Below, piece after piece: positions 6,901 to 15,609 of a DNA stretch of 64,000 nucleotides. A program made the position numbers and the translations under genes. Every line of letters starts with the position of its first letter. Position 1 is the first letter of the stretch. Under the pieces are notes generated by a model, which saw only the letters and a program-made list of their open reading frames with translations, was not told the DNA's origin and searched no databases. Origin of the DNA: Myxococcales bacterium (GTDB taxonomy: Bacteria; Myxococcota_A; Polyangia; Haliangiales; Haliangiaceae); contig JADJGV010000002.1 of NCBI GenBank assembly GCA_016707895.1, forward strand, positions 186,001 through 250,000, written 5' to 3'.

Positions 6901-7473
6901 ATGACGCCCGACGTGTCCGCCGATGGTCCTGACCACGACCCCAACGCGGAGGTGGGGCCGGCCACGGTCACCTTCCAGTGCCCTGCCTGTCACGCGCGCC
7001 GCAGGGTCGCACTCGCGAAGGGCAGCGTTGGCGGCGACATGCGCATGGATCTCGCGGCGCTGCAGCATCATCTGGAGTACGCGACGTGCCCGAGCTGCGG
7101 CGCCCGCAACGCCGCCGTCGTGGCGGAGCACGCCCGGACGCGGACGCGCGATCGCCTGATGTTCGCCGGTGGCTACGCGGCGCTGGCGCTACTGGCGGTC
7201 GTGGTCCCGATGATCGCGCTCCTGCCTCCTGCCTATGGGTTGTTGCACTGGGCGCTGACGCTGTGGCCGCGATGGCGCCGGCGCATGTGGTTGCCGATCG
7301 TGGGCGGGGCCGTGCTGTTCGGAACGATGGTCGCGTGGGTCATCGAGATGCCGCGGTACGCATTCGTGGTACCGGTGAGCGTCGTCGCGATGGTGCTATG
7401 GCCGCGTCGCGACCCCGCCGAGCCATTCACCACCGCCGCCGAGCAACTGACGTTCGGCGACCCGTTGCCATGA
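6901..7473 (+). CDS. zinc-ribbon membrane protein
   Basis: 190 aa. The N-terminal cytoplasmic part carries two CxxC knuckles (CPAC near residue 27, CPSC near 63), a zinc-ribbon arrangement. It is followed by three predicted membrane segments (about 87-110, 128-145, 150-165) and a short polar tail. This architecture is common in bacterial zinc-ribbon membrane proteins of unknown role. The start is fixed by promoter motif site B ending ten bases upstream; no Shine-Dalgarno is visible, which fits a leaderless message. It stands alone. Confidence 0.8.
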   Translation: MTPDVSADGPDHDPNAEVGPATVTFQCPACHARRRVALAKGSVGGDMRMDLAALQHHLEYATCPSCGARNAAVVAEHARTRTRDRLMFAGGYAALALLAVVVPMIALLPPAYGLLHWALTLWPRWRRRMWLPIVGGAVLFGTMVAWVIEMPRYAFVVPVSVVAMVLWPRRDPAEPFTTAAEQLTFGDPLP

Positions 7474-7604
7474 GCGCCGAGCCAGTCAGGACGGTGCGCG
7501 GGGCGACGCTCACTCTTGCGTGGGGCCTTCGTGCCGGGCAGGGCGGCGACACGGAATGCGACGCCACGCACGCAGCATTACGTCGCAATGACAAGTCGAT
7601 GACA

Positions 7605-7623
7605 CCGGCCTTACGACGGCCGG
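7605..7623. terminator. GC-rich stem-loop, possible terminator
   Basis: CCGGCC and GGCCGG flank a seven-base loop about 130 bases after the zinc-ribbon gene. There is no T-run, so it may be only a weak terminator. Confidence 0.25.
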
Positions 7624-7676
7624 GCAGTCACTCCGTTGAAATTGCCAGTCGCCAGGGACATGGTGAGACTCGTGCG

Positions 7677-8297
7677 ATGTTGAAAAACGACGTTCGTGCA
7701 TCTGCGGTCGGCGTTGGACTCGCGCGCGCGGTCATCGTCGCGCTGCTCCTGCTCGCGCCGGCGGTCAGCCGTGCCCAGGCCACGCCACCGGGCCCGACCC
7801 CTCCTTCACCGCCACCCGAGCTGGTGTCGCACAAGTCCCCGCCGCTGGCCGGGGGCCTCGCGGTTGTCACCACCGTCGTTGGATGGGGGCTGGTGGCGGC
7901 GGGTGTTGCGGACGACTCCGCCGGAGCGGTCCTGGTCGGAGTACCGCTCGCGGCCATCGGTCCGAGCGTTGGCCACGTCTACGCCGGCGAGTATCGGCAC
8001 GCCCTCATCACGACCTCGCTTCGGGTCGCCGGGCTGGCGCTGGCCTATTACGGGGTCGCGTCATCGACCTTGTGCTTCGGTGATTCCTGCCCCGACGGCG
8101 CCGGCCACAGCAACGCCGGGCTGTCCTTGCTCGGGGTCGGCATCGCGGCGGGCGTCGGCCTCTATGACTGGATCGACGCCCCCTCCGCGGCGCGTCGCGC
8201 CAACCGCCGAGCCGACGCGGCGTGGCGGTCGGTGTTCGTCAGCCCGACGGTCGGCGCGCAGGGCCGCGTCGGCCTGAGCCTGTCCGGGACGTTCTGA
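7677..8297 (+). CDS. exported hydrophobic membrane protein
   Basis: 206 aa. A signal peptide (residues 1-31, ending AVSRAQA) is followed by a Pro-rich stretch and several hydrophobic segments (VVTTVVGWGLVAAG, AGAVLVGVPLAAIG, ALITTSLRVAGLALAYYG, LSLLGVGIAAGVGLYDWI). The C-terminus (VFVSPTVGAQGRVGLSLSGTF) looks like a terminal beta strand ending in Phe. Similar layouts occur in uncharacterised myxobacterial envelope proteins. TTGCCA, a 17-base spacer and GAGACT (7665-7670) form a promoter-like pair, with ATG six bases after, so the mRNA may be leaderless. Confidence 0.75.
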   Translation: MLKNDVRASAVGVGLARAVIVALLLLAPAVSRAQATPPGPTPPSPPPELVSHKSPPLAGGLAVVTTVVGWGLVAAGVADDSAGAVLVGVPLAAIGPSVGHVYAGEYRHALITTSLRVAGLALAYYGVASSTLCFGDSCPDGAGHSNAGLSLLGVGIAAGVGLYDWIDAPSAARRANRRADAAWRSVFVSPTVGAQGRVGLSLSGTF

Positions 8298-8336
8298 AGC
8301 GCAGGGGCCGGGCAGGGCGGTGAGCGCGGAAACTGA

Positions 8337-8620
8337 CGATACGCACGCAACCCGAGGTGGCAGCGGTCGATCGACCACGCCGGCCCGCAGCCGTGCCGGA
8401 TCGTCAAGGCGGTCCCAGGGGCGTACCGGGAGCTGCGCGACGCGATCGGCAATGGCCCGCGAGGGATCGCCGCGCACCTGGGCGGCGGCGCGCGCGCCGC
8501 CCTGGTGACCTATGGCAGGGACATCCGAACCCTGGCACCGATGGGCCCGGCGCACCTCGTGACGGGCAAGCGGCTCGGCTCGCAGTTCTCAGCTGCTCCA
8601 CCTCGGACGATGTCGCGAGC
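8337..8620 (+). pseudogene. coding relic without start codon
   Basis: After TGA 8334-8336, one plus frame reads as a plausible protein with GC-ending codons: PCRIVKAVPGAYRELRDAIG, then GPRGIAAHLGGGARAALVTY and GRDIRTLAPMG. No start lies at the head of this stretch (GTG 8505 is internal), and beyond about 8620 the frame becomes antisense to the barrel gene. It fills the 354-base gap between 8297 and 8652. The family is not recognised; it is probably a fragment of a degraded gene. Confidence 0.35.
8347..8372 (+). promoter_or_regulatory. GCAACC-N14-TCGATC motif (site E, one mismatch)
   Basis: GCAACC at 8347-8352 and TCGATC at 8367-8372, with the same 14-base spacer as the other sites but the last A replaced by C. 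It points into the coding relic, so it may be a decayed promoter. Confidence 0.35.
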
Positions 8621-8651
8621 TTCAGGACGTCACCGTCGTGCATGCGCTTCG

Positions 8652-9242
8652 TCACAGCGTCCAGCCGACCAGCAGGTTGGCGATGGGGCGCACGCGATCG
8701 GGGCCGACCGTGTCGCCCTCGTAGGTGTCGAGGTCACGCCGCCACGCGGCGCCGAGCTGCGCGGTGACAGACGCGCCGAGCGACGCGGTCCACTTGCCAC
8801 CGACCCACAGCGACGCCTCGGCACCGTCGCCCACCACCAGCGGCGTGACCGTGCCGGGGACGTCCTGCTGGTCGAGCGACGAGAACTGCCCCTCGAGGCC
8901 GACCGCCACGCCGGTCGAGAACGAGCCGAGCACGTAGTAGCCGACCGAGGCGCCGAACGACATGCCGAAGTTCGCGCGCTCGTCGGGGCCGTCGTCCGCG
9001 CGCACGCCCAGCATGACCGCGACGGCCAGGCGCGGCAGCCCCGGCATCGAGCCCTCGACCGTGACCTCGAGCATGTCGGCGGCGAGGTGGATCGGCGAGA
9101 ACGAGACCGTGCCGTGCGGCGGCGCCGACGTCGGCGGCATCGCCTCCAGCGAGCGCGGCGTCATCGCCGGCGGCGCGACCTGCGCGGATGCGGCGGCGGG
9201 CGCGGCGGCGATGGCGACGGTCGGGATCACCCACGCGCGCAT
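8652..9242 (-). CDS. outer-membrane beta-barrel-type protein
   Basis: 196 aa. A Sec signal (residues 1-20, cleavage after AAASA) precedes a mature protein of alternating strands (HLAADMLEVTVEGSMPGL, FGMSFGASVGYYVLGSFSTG, EASLWVGGKWTASLGASVTA) and a C-terminal strand ending IANLLVGWTL, similar to barrel insertion signals. It is small, so about eight strands are expected. A TACGCT hexamer (9249-9254) lies six bases before ATG 9242, with no Shine-Dalgarno. The last strand is repeated as an isolated fragment at 21669-21720, evidence that a paralogue once existed elsewhere. Confidence 0.75.
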   Translation of the reverse strand: MRAWVIPTVAIAAAPAAASAQVAPPAMTPRSLEAMPPTSAPPHGTVSFSPIHLAADMLEVTVEGSMPGLPRLAVAVMLGVRADDGPDERANFGMSFGASVGYYVLGSFSTGVAVGLEGQFSSLDQQDVPGTVTPLVVGDGAEASLWVGGKWTASLGASVTAQLGAAWRRDLDTYEGDTVGPDRVRPIANLLVGWTL

Positions 9243-9270
9243 GGTCGCAGCGTAGCGCGATCGACGGTGG

Positions 9271-9867
9271 TCACGGGGCGCGTTCGAACAGCTGGGTGCC
9301 CACGGCCGCGCCGCCCATCGTGCGGAAGTGGAACGGGCTGCCCGGGGCCGCGCCGGCGTCGACGACGAAGCCGCGCGGCTCTTCGGTCCACGTGCCCGTC
9401 ACGGTGGTCGGGGTGCCCCGGACGGTCGTGGTGATCGACGCGGTGCCGGCGGCATCGATCACCAGGCGCTCGGAGACGAGCGCGCTCGTCGCGTAGTCCG
9501 CGACCCACGCCCCGACGATCCCGGCGGGCGCGCTCTCGGGGAGGTACGGCTTGATCATCAGCTGATCCCCCGCGATCAGGATGTCGCCCTCGTACTGCCA
9601 GCGCACGCCGCCCTGGATCGTGAGCCAGGTGCCGCCATCGATGAGGTACGTGCCCGCGTCGGTCCCGAACGTGCCCTCGGCCGACCAGCGCTGCCCCGCG
9701 GAGAACGTCAGCCGCTCGACGCCGTCGGGGCCGACCAGCGGGACGCGGACCCAGGTGCCGAGGAGCGGAACGGCGGGTGCGTCCGTACCCGCCGCGTCGA
9801 TCGCCCCGCCGCCATCGTCCGCGCCGCACGCCGCCAGACACACCGCCAGCGCGATCGCTTGCTTCAT
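9271..9867 (-). CDS. predicted lipoprotein, beta-rich
   Basis: 198 aa from ATG 9867 (MKQAIALAVCLAACGADDGG); the lipobox Cys is about residue 14. An Asp/Gly/Ala linker is followed by a beta-rich domain with repeated GTW motifs (LLGTWVRVPL, TYLIDGGTWLTIQGG, TTVTGTWTEEPRG), reminiscent of lipocalin-like or copy-number-style small barrels in lipoproteins. That reading is tentative. A longer in-frame start at 9903 is rejected because it would add a charged segment before the signal. The gene sits 28 bases upstream of the barrel gene on the same strand and may be cotranscribed with it. Confidence 0.8.
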   Translation of the reverse strand: MKQAIALAVCLAACGADDGGGAIDAAGTDAPAVPLLGTWVRVPLVGPDGVERLTFSAGQRWSAEGTFGTDAGTYLIDGGTWLTIQGGVRWQYEGDILIAGDQLMIKPYLPESAPAGIVGAWVADYATSALVSERLVIDAAGTASITTTVRGTPTTVTGTWTEEPRGFVVDAGAAPGSPFHFRTMGGAAVGTQLFERAP

Positions 9868-9964
9868 GCGCAGAGGGTCGCGCAACGCGCGCCCCGCCGC
9901 CAACGACCCAGATCACATCGCGCGGCGGCGCGCGTCGACGTCGTTCCCGCCGCCGGCGCGCGCG

Positions 9965-11416
9965 TCACGGCGAGTCCCCGACAGGATGCGACGCGTCCTT
10001 GAAGCGGGCGGCGAGCGCCGGCGCGCTGGCGGCGGCGACCAGGCGCGGGCCGCCCGAGGCCGTTGGAACGACCGCGCCGTGGATCGTGTACCCGCGGTAA
10101 CGCTGGTAGTTCGCTCCCGCCCGCTGTGGATCGACCAGCGGGTCGATGATGTCGAGCGCAAAGCACGCGTCGGCGTGGTGGTCGCGGTCGAGATCGCACG
10201 CGTAGGCCTGCGCCTGGAGCTGCGCCGCGCCTTCGGTCTCGTTGCCGTCCGTGGTGCCGGTGCGGGTCGCCAGCAGGTGCGTCGCCGGGACGCCGCCGCC
10301 GGGATACTCGATGAACCAGAACTCCTGCGTCACCAGGTCGGCGCGGGTCACCGCGCAGGCGAGCCGGCTCGCGCAGCGCAGCGTGCCCGTGAGGTACCGC
10401 ACCTGGACGAGCACACCCGGCGGGGCCGCGCATCCCGGCGTCACCTCGATCGGCCCGTCGAGGAACCGCTCGTCGCCGCCGGCCACGATCGCCGCGGCCA
10501 CGCTGCGTGAGATCCGCGCGTAGGCGAGCGACCGCTGATCGACGTCGTCCTCCGGGCAGGCCCGCGTCGCGGGGCTGTCGTGGAGCGCGAGCTGCGGCGC
10601 GGCGTGGGCCGGCGCCGGCGCAGCCAATCCCGAGCGTTCGAGCAGGTCCGGACGACGCGCGACCGCGGCCGGCGCGAACGTGATCGCCTGGGAGCGCAGC
10701 GGCTGCCAGGCCGCGTCCGCCGACTCGAGCCAGGCGACCTCGCCGGCGACCATCGCGAAGGCGCCGGCCGCGCCGACGTCGAGGAAGTACGGCCGCGCCG
10801 ACGCGACGCGCGGAGGCTGTCCGCCGAACCACACCGCGGCGGCCCGCTCGGTCTCGGAGTCGGCGACGACCGCGAGCTCGGCGCGCCCGTCGCCATCGAA
10901 GTCCACGAACGGTCCGAACTCGTGGTAGCCGACGTAGCGCGGGGCGTGCCCGGGGCGCACCCAGAACAGGAACGCGTCGGGGGAGTCGCCGTCACCGACG
11001 TCGCGCCCTGGATACACGCTGGCGAGGAGCCGCGCCGCCGGACTCCGCGGCCGGGCGTCCTCGGCATCGTTGTGGAACCGGACCAGGACGCCGTCGGCGA
11101 CGTCGCAGGACGTGACGCTATCGGGCGCCTCGACCGCCGACGCGTCGAACCCCATCCCGACGAGATGACGGCGCAGCTCCGCCAGCAGCGGGCGGAGCTC
11201 GTCGTCGCCGGGCGCTGGGCATGGGTGGCTCTCGTGGTCGACCCATCGCACGGCGGCGACCGTGGCCGATAGCGTCGGCGGAGGGCCCAGCGCGAGCGGC
11301 GAGCTGGCGCTTGCGTCGGCGATGACGGCGGGCGGCCCGACTGGCGCGTCGCGCGCGGTGCCACAGGCGATCGTGTACGCGAGCACGACCAGCGTCGATG
11401 TGCGGACAAGGAGCAT
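9965..11416 (-). CDS. large predicted lipoprotein
   Basis: 483 aa from ATG 11416. The signal MLLVRTSTLVVLAYTIACGT has its lipobox Cys at about 18. The mature protein has Asp-rich segments like calcium-binding FG-GAP/VCBS turns (VDFDGDGRAELAVVADS, CDLDRDHHADACFALDI), a pair-rich cysteine pattern and a C-terminal region with conserved tyrosines (YQRYRGYTIHGAVV). Both halves mention the same type of Asp turn, so an old internal duplication is possible. The family is not recognised. It is the first gene of a minus-strand series of envelope proteins (9965, 9271, 8652). Confidence 0.8.
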   Translation of the reverse strand: MLLVRTSTLVVLAYTIACGTARDAPVGPPAVIADASASSPLALGPPPTLSATVAAVRWVDHESHPCPAPGDDELRPLLAELRRHLVGMGFDASAVEAPDSVTSCDVADGVLVRFHNDAEDARPRSPAARLLASVYPGRDVGDGDSPDAFLFWVRPGHAPRYVGYHEFGPFVDFDGDGRAELAVVADSETERAAAVWFGGQPPRVASARPYFLDVGAAGAFAMVAGEVAWLESADAAWQPLRSQAITFAPAAVARRPDLLERSGLAAPAPAHAAPQLALHDSPATRACPEDDVDQRSLAYARISRSVAAAIVAGGDERFLDGPIEVTPGCAAPPGVLVQVRYLTGTLRCASRLACAVTRADLVTQEFWFIEYPGGGVPATHLLATRTGTTDGNETEGAAQLQAQAYACDLDRDHHADACFALDIIDPLVDPQRAGANYQRYRGYTIHGAVVPTASGGPRLVAAASAPALAARFKDASHPVGDSP

Positions 11417-11551
11417 CTGCGAGGACCAACGCCCCCACCCCGCGGCTTGTTCCGGTCGACCGATCTCGAGGTCCGCCTCGGCGTCGGCGCGCCGGCGCGG
11501 ATCCGCGGGGCCAACCGGATCGGGGCGCTCGAAATGCGCTACGAGATCGCG

Positions 11552-12265
11552 ATGACGAACAAGCGCGGCGCGGTGGTCCTCGGTGCCTCGGGCTCGGTGG
11601 GCGGGGCGGTGATCGCGGCGCTGGTGCGCGATGGGACGCTGGCGCCGATCGTGAGCGTCGTGCGGCGGTCGCAACCGGCGCAGGTGGCGCTGGCGCGGGC
11701 GGCTGGGGTGGAGCTGCGCGAGGTGCTGGTGCCGACGATGGCGCCGGCGGAGCTCGAGCGGGCGACGCGGGAAGCGAGCGCGGGCGCGGCGGTGGGCCTG
11801 AGCGCGCTCGGGGTGGGCGCGGGCACCGGCAAGCTGACGATCGACGAGCACCGCGCGATCGACGTGGAGCTGAACGCGGCGTTCGCGCGTGGCCTGGCCG
11901 CGGCGGGGGTCCAGCACCTGGCGTTCCTGTCGGCGGCGGGCGCGAACCCGGCGGCAAAGACGACGGGCTCCGGGGCCGCGGGGATGGCGCGCTACGCCCG
12001 CGTGAAGGGCGAGGCCGAGGAGGCCGTGAAGCGGGACGGCCCGCCGGTGGTGAGCGTGTTCCGACCGGGCATGATCATCGGTTCGCAGCACACGCCGTGG
12101 CTGCTCGAGAAGGTGCTGCCGGTGTTCTCGTTCGCGACGCCGAAGAAGTACCGGTCGATCACGGTCGACACGATCGCGCGGGCCATGGTGGCGACCTCGC
12201 GACAGCCGCCGGCGACGTCGGCGGTCTACCACTATCCAGAGATGACGCAGCTGGCCGCGGACTGA
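11552..12265 (+). CDS. NAD(P)-binding Rossmann-fold protein (atypical SDR / NmrA-like)
   Basis: 237 aa. The N-terminal nucleotide motif GASGSVGG (residues about 10-17) follows a short strand (AVVLG). A YARVKGEAEEAV segment (about 150) supplies the Tyr-x-x-x-Lys typical of extended/atypical SDRs, and VFRPGMIIGS is the following conserved strand. The closest family pattern is HTATIP2/NmrA-like oxidoreductases. The substrate cannot be told. ATG 11552 (MTNKRGAVVLG) places the glycine motif at the usual distance; ATG 11534 is the alternative. It is isolated on the plus strand between two minus lipoprotein genes. Cytoplasmic. Confidence 0.88.
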   Translation: MTNKRGAVVLGASGSVGGAVIAALVRDGTLAPIVSVVRRSQPAQVALARAAGVELREVLVPTMAPAELERATREASAGAAVGLSALGVGAGTGKLTIDEHRAIDVELNAAFARGLAAAGVQHLAFLSAAGANPAAKTTGSGAAGMARYARVKGEAEEAVKRDGPPVVSVFRPGMIIGSQHTPWLLEKVLPVFSFATPKKYRSITVDTIARAMVATSRQPPATSAVYHYPEMTQLAAD

Positions 12266-12363
12266 CGCGGCTCGTCCGCGCCATGCAGTTCGAGGCGATC
12301 GCCGGGCTGATCCTCGCGCTCGACGCAGCGCGGGCGTAGCCGCGCCGCAGACATCCGCTACGT

Positions 12364-12717
12364 CTACTCGGCCGGGACCTCGACCGGCCCCTCGTCGTGC
12401 TCCGGGCACGGCGTCGCGATACCTTCGACGTTGCAGGTCAGGTCGTTGGTCATGACCAGCCGGACCGTCTCGCCCTCGGCCAGTCCCGCTGGGCACGCCA
12501 CCGCCTTCGGGGGCGGCGCCTGGCACGTGCCGCCCGGCGGGCACTCGAACTGGGTGCGGGTCGCGGCCACGCAGGTCCCGCCGGCGACCATCGTGACGTT
12601 GAACTCCTCGTAGACGCCATCGGGCTTGGGGCTGCGGTCCCGCACCGCCGGTGACCCGCACGCGCTCGCGGCGAGCAGGAGCACGGCGGGAAGAACGACT
12701 CGAACATGCTGACGCAT
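12364..12717 (-). CDS. small Cys-rich predicted lipoprotein
   Basis: 117 aa from ATG 12717 (MRQHVRVVLPAVLLLAASAC); the lipobox Cys is about residue 20. The mature part has six cysteines in short spacing (TCVAATRTQFECPPGGTC, AVACPAG, LTCNVEG, PCPEHDEG), suggesting a disulfide-stabilised exported domain. The C-terminus is acidic (EHDEGPVEVPAE). The family is not recognised. Divergent from the Cys-rich gene at 12833, with 115 bases between them. Confidence 0.75.
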   Translation of the reverse strand: MRQHVRVVLPAVLLLAASACGSPAVRDRSPKPDGVYEEFNVTMVAGGTCVAATRTQFECPPGGTCQAPPPKAVACPAGLAEGETVRLVMTNDLTCNVEGIATPCPEHDEGPVEVPAE

Positions 12718-12832
12718 GCGCGCAGCATCGCCGATCTGCGGCATGCGCGCACGCACCCGCTTCGCCGCCGCGAGACGGCGAGGGCGAAGGCGGCCGCGTC
12801 ACATCGCCGCCGCCGGTGGCACTACCGTCGGG

Positions 12833-14308
12833 ATGAAGCCCCATGGACCTGTGCTGCTGCGCGCCATGCTCCTCGCCCTCATGGTCGGGCCAGGCTGCGA
12901 CCGGGGGCCCGCGGTGGTCCCACCCGTCGATGCGCGCGGCGGCGACGACGCCGGCGACGACGCGCCGGTCCCGGTCGACGCCGCGATCGTCCCCACCGCG
13001 TGCGTCCGCGACGCCGACTGCCTCGACCCGACGACGCCGGTCTGCAGCGACGGCGCGTGCACGCACCTCGATCAGTGCATCGACGACGACGCCTTCGAGC
13101 CCGGCAACGACACCGCGGCCGGGGCCCTGGCCGCGCCCTTGGCCCTGGCGCCGACCGCGACCACACCCGCGACCGCCGCGCTCTCGATCTGCAGCGCGCC
13201 GTCCCGCGAGAACGACTACGTCCGGGTCACGCTCGCCGAGCCCGCCAGCCTGACCGTGCGCGTCGACGCCGCCGCCGGGTTCCGCGTGCGGCCGGCGTTC
13301 AGCCCCGGCGGCGGGGTCATCCCGTACGGCGACAACCGCCTCGCCACGGGGCCATTGGCGGCCGGCGACTACGTCGTGATGGTCGCCCTGGTCGCGCCGG
13401 CCGGCCAGGCCGCGAGCGTCCCCTACACGGTGCGGGTCGCGTACGCCGAGTGCGCCACCGACCTCGACTGCTCGCCCGCCGAGCCGATCTGCGGTGGCGG
13501 CGAGTGCGTCGCGGGCCCGGCGCAGTGCACCGGCGACGACGCCGCCGAGCCCAGCGATGACGGCCGCGCCGGCGCGACGGCGCTCGCCGTGGCCGTGGGG
13601 CAGCAGGTCGCGCGCAGCGGGCAGGTGTGCGGGGTCGGGGGCGAGTACGACTGGTTCCGGATCGACGTCGCCGATGGCGACGCGCTCGACCTCGGCCTGG
13701 CCTGGACGGACGCCAGTCACCGGCTGCAGCTGCTGGTGTACGACGCCAGCCTCGCGCTGGTTGGGATGGACTCCTTTCGCCGACCCGCGGCGACCCGGCT
13801 CAGCTACCTGCCCGCCGGCCGCTACTACGTGGCCGTGCGCGAGTGGTCGCCATCGACCGCCGCCACCGCGTACACGCTGTCGGTCGGCCGGACCGCGGGC
13901 GCCTGTGCGAGCGCGCTCGACTGCGCGGCCGACTTCGGCAATCAGCTCCACCGCGGCGCGTGCGCGGCCAGCGGCGCGTGTCGCGCCATCGTCGGTGAGG
14001 CGCCGCTGCCGCGCGGCGCCGCGTGCGATGGCAACGACGACTGCGCCTCGAGCCTCTGCTCGAACGAGGCCTTCGGCGCGCACGCCGAGCGCGACGTGTG
14101 CACGGTGCCCTGCAGCGACGACGCCGCCTGCGCGGTGATGGGCCCGGGGTTCCGCTGCACGACCCAGTTCTCGCAGAACTACTGCAAGGCCGCGTGCGGG
14201 TCAGACCTCGACTGCGGGACCGGGTTGTGGAACCAGGGCACGCCCGATCCCGGCCAACCCTGGAACTACTACACGTGCGACCTCGCCACGGGCGCCTGCG
14301 GCGACTGA
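12833..14308 (+). CDS. Cys-rich lipoprotein with two PPC-like domains
   Basis: 491 aa from ATG 12833. Signal MKPHGPVLLRAMLLALMVGP is followed by the lipobox Cys. An Asp/Ala-rich linker leads to a repeated unit: a CxxDxDC motif (CVRDADCLDPTTPVC, then CATDLDCSPAEPIC), an acidic FEPGND or AEPSDD segment, and a jelly-roll domain (about 90-210 and 235-370). The second contains YDWFRIDVADGDALDLGL and YLPAGRYYVAVREWS, the pattern of bacterial pre-peptidase C-terminal (PPC) domains. The last 110 residues are again Cys-rich. This is a typical myxobacterial surface lipoprotein layout; an adhesive or enzyme-companion role is inference. TACCGT sits five bases before the start codon. Confidence 0.82.
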   Translation: MKPHGPVLLRAMLLALMVGPGCDRGPAVVPPVDARGGDDAGDDAPVPVDAAIVPTACVRDADCLDPTTPVCSDGACTHLDQCIDDDAFEPGNDTAAGALAAPLALAPTATTPATAALSICSAPSRENDYVRVTLAEPASLTVRVDAAAGFRVRPAFSPGGGVIPYGDNRLATGPLAAGDYVVMVALVAPAGQAASVPYTVRVAYAECATDLDCSPAEPICGGGECVAGPAQCTGDDAAEPSDDGRAGATALAVAVGQQVARSGQVCGVGGEYDWFRIDVADGDALDLGLAWTDASHRLQLLVYDASLALVGMDSFRRPAATRLSYLPAGRYYVAVREWSPSTAATAYTLSVGRTAGACASALDCAADFGNQLHRGACAASGACRAIVGEAPLPRGAACDGNDDCASSLCSNEAFGAHAERDVCTVPCSDDAACAVMGPGFRCTTQFSQNYCKAACGSDLDCGTGLWNQGTPDPGQPWNYYTCDLATGACGD

Positions 14309-14432
14309 AGCACCGGGGGACACGTATCTCGGTCTGGGCGGCCCACGCGATCAAAGTCGGGGAACTGCTAGACCCGCCGCCCGCCGCCGCCCGCGTTGGC
14401 CTGCGCCTTGAAGAACAGATCGACGCGGTCAA

Positions 14433-15440
14433 TCACGGCGCGTGCAGGTTGCGACAGGCGTCGAGGCGCGGCGTGACGTCGTGGCCCTTGGCGTCGAGCT
14501 TGTAGTTGGTCAGGTCCTTCGGAAACCATTCGAGGTTGCACGAGTAGAGGTGTCCGCCGAAGCGCTGGATCGCCTTGAAGTAGTGGGCCCCGACGTCGCC
14601 GCGGTACGAGCTGCGGTACAGGATCCAGATCCCCGCGGCGAGCTGGCCGCGCTCGCGGACTTCGCTGGTGAACGTGCCGTCGGCCGAGGTCGCGTCGCGC
14701 TCGAGCTTGGCCACCGCCGCGTCGTAGCCGGCCTCGCCCGGCTCGATCCACAGGTGGACCCCCGGGAGGTCGATGTCGTGCGTCGCGGCGAGCCCGGGCG
14801 GCACCGTCATGCACAGGCCGAGATCGGGCTGGTACCAGCGGCCCTGGCACTCGGCGGCGCTGGCCGCGGGGGTGATGCTCTTGCACGCGTCGGTCAGCGG
14901 GGTCACGTCGCGCCCGGCGTCGTCGATCGCCGGCTTGCCCTTGACCTTGCCGACTGACCACAGCACCTCGCACTGGACGGTGTGGTCGCGCAGCCGGACG
15001 ACCGCCCGGATCCGCGCCGAGCCCATGGTCCCGTGGTAGGTGTCGCCCCAGCGCATCCACTTGCCATCGGGTAGATCGCCCTGATCGATCGCGCGCCGGC
15101 CCTGGTGCTCGTCGGGCGTCCCGGCCTCCTCGACCATGGCCGCGACCCACTCGTCATAGCGGGCGGTGGTCGTGGCCTGGAGCGAGATCTTGGGGGCCGC
15201 GGGGGTCGTGGTGTCCGCGAGCATCAGCCTGAGCGTGGCCGGGCCGGTCGCCGTGGTGCAGAAGGCCGGGTCGACGTGGGCCCACTGGCCGGCGCACGGG
15301 GCCGGCGGCGCGGCGTCGATCGCCGGTGGCGCGGCGTCGACGGCGACCGCCGCCGTGGTCGCCGTCGCGCCGGGTGGTGGCGCCGCGCGTTTGCAGCCGA
15401 CCATCGCGATCACGACGACCCACAGCAGCACAGTCCGCAT
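14433..15440 (-). CDS. predicted lipoprotein with tandem-duplicated domain
   Basis: 335 aa. Signal MRTVLLWVVVIAMVGCKRA has its lipobox Cys at 16. After a Pro/Ala linker, two homologous domains follow (about 48-190 and 197-335). Each starts with CxGxW (CAGQWAHVDPAFC, CQGRWYQPDLGLC), has a central helix with a conserved Asp/Glu region, an RYxxG or YRGD strand, a Cys in QCEVLW or SCNLEW, and ends DVTPLTDACKSI or DVTPRLDACRNL. The mature protein is therefore an internal duplication with a conserved cysteine pair per repeat. TAGGAT (15447-15452) lies six bases before ATG 15440. The function is unknown. Confidence 0.85.
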   Translation of the reverse strand: MRTVLLWVVVIAMVGCKRAAPPPGATATTAAVAVDAAPPAIDAAPPAPCAGQWAHVDPAFCTTATGPATLRLMLADTTTPAAPKISLQATTTARYDEWVAAMVEEAGTPDEHQGRRAIDQGDLPDGKWMRWGDTYHGTMGSARIRAVVRLRDHTVQCEVLWSVGKVKGKPAIDDAGRDVTPLTDACKSITPAASAAECQGRWYQPDLGLCMTVPPGLAATHDIDLPGVHLWIEPGEAGYDAAVAKLERDATSADGTFTSEVRERGQLAAGIWILYRSSYRGDVGAHYFKAIQRFGGHLYSCNLEWFPKDLTNYKLDAKGHDVTPRLDACRNLHAP

Positions 15441-15609
15441 GGAGCGATCCTACGAGTCCCCGCGTCGGCGCGCGGCGCTTGCCCTGTGGCACCTGGTCGC
15501 GCATCACGAGGTCGCCGCGCTTCCTGAATCACGTCGTCCCGGACACGCCGGACGCCTGGCTGAGTCGCGCGCCATCGTCACACGCAGGCGCGCCTTCACG
15601 GCGTCGACG

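Noticed and set aside
12283..12339. Short plus-strand peptide after the Rossmann-fold gene (MQFEAIAGLILALDAARA)
   Set aside because: GC-ending codons are suggestive, but 18 codons without a ribosome site or neighbour evidence are not enough.
9965..14083. Very long minus-strand open frame of more than 1300 codons
   Set aside because: Only the part below 11416 is protein-like and begins with a lipoprotein signal; the rest is antisense to the genes at 11552 and 12833 and is open only because of high GC.
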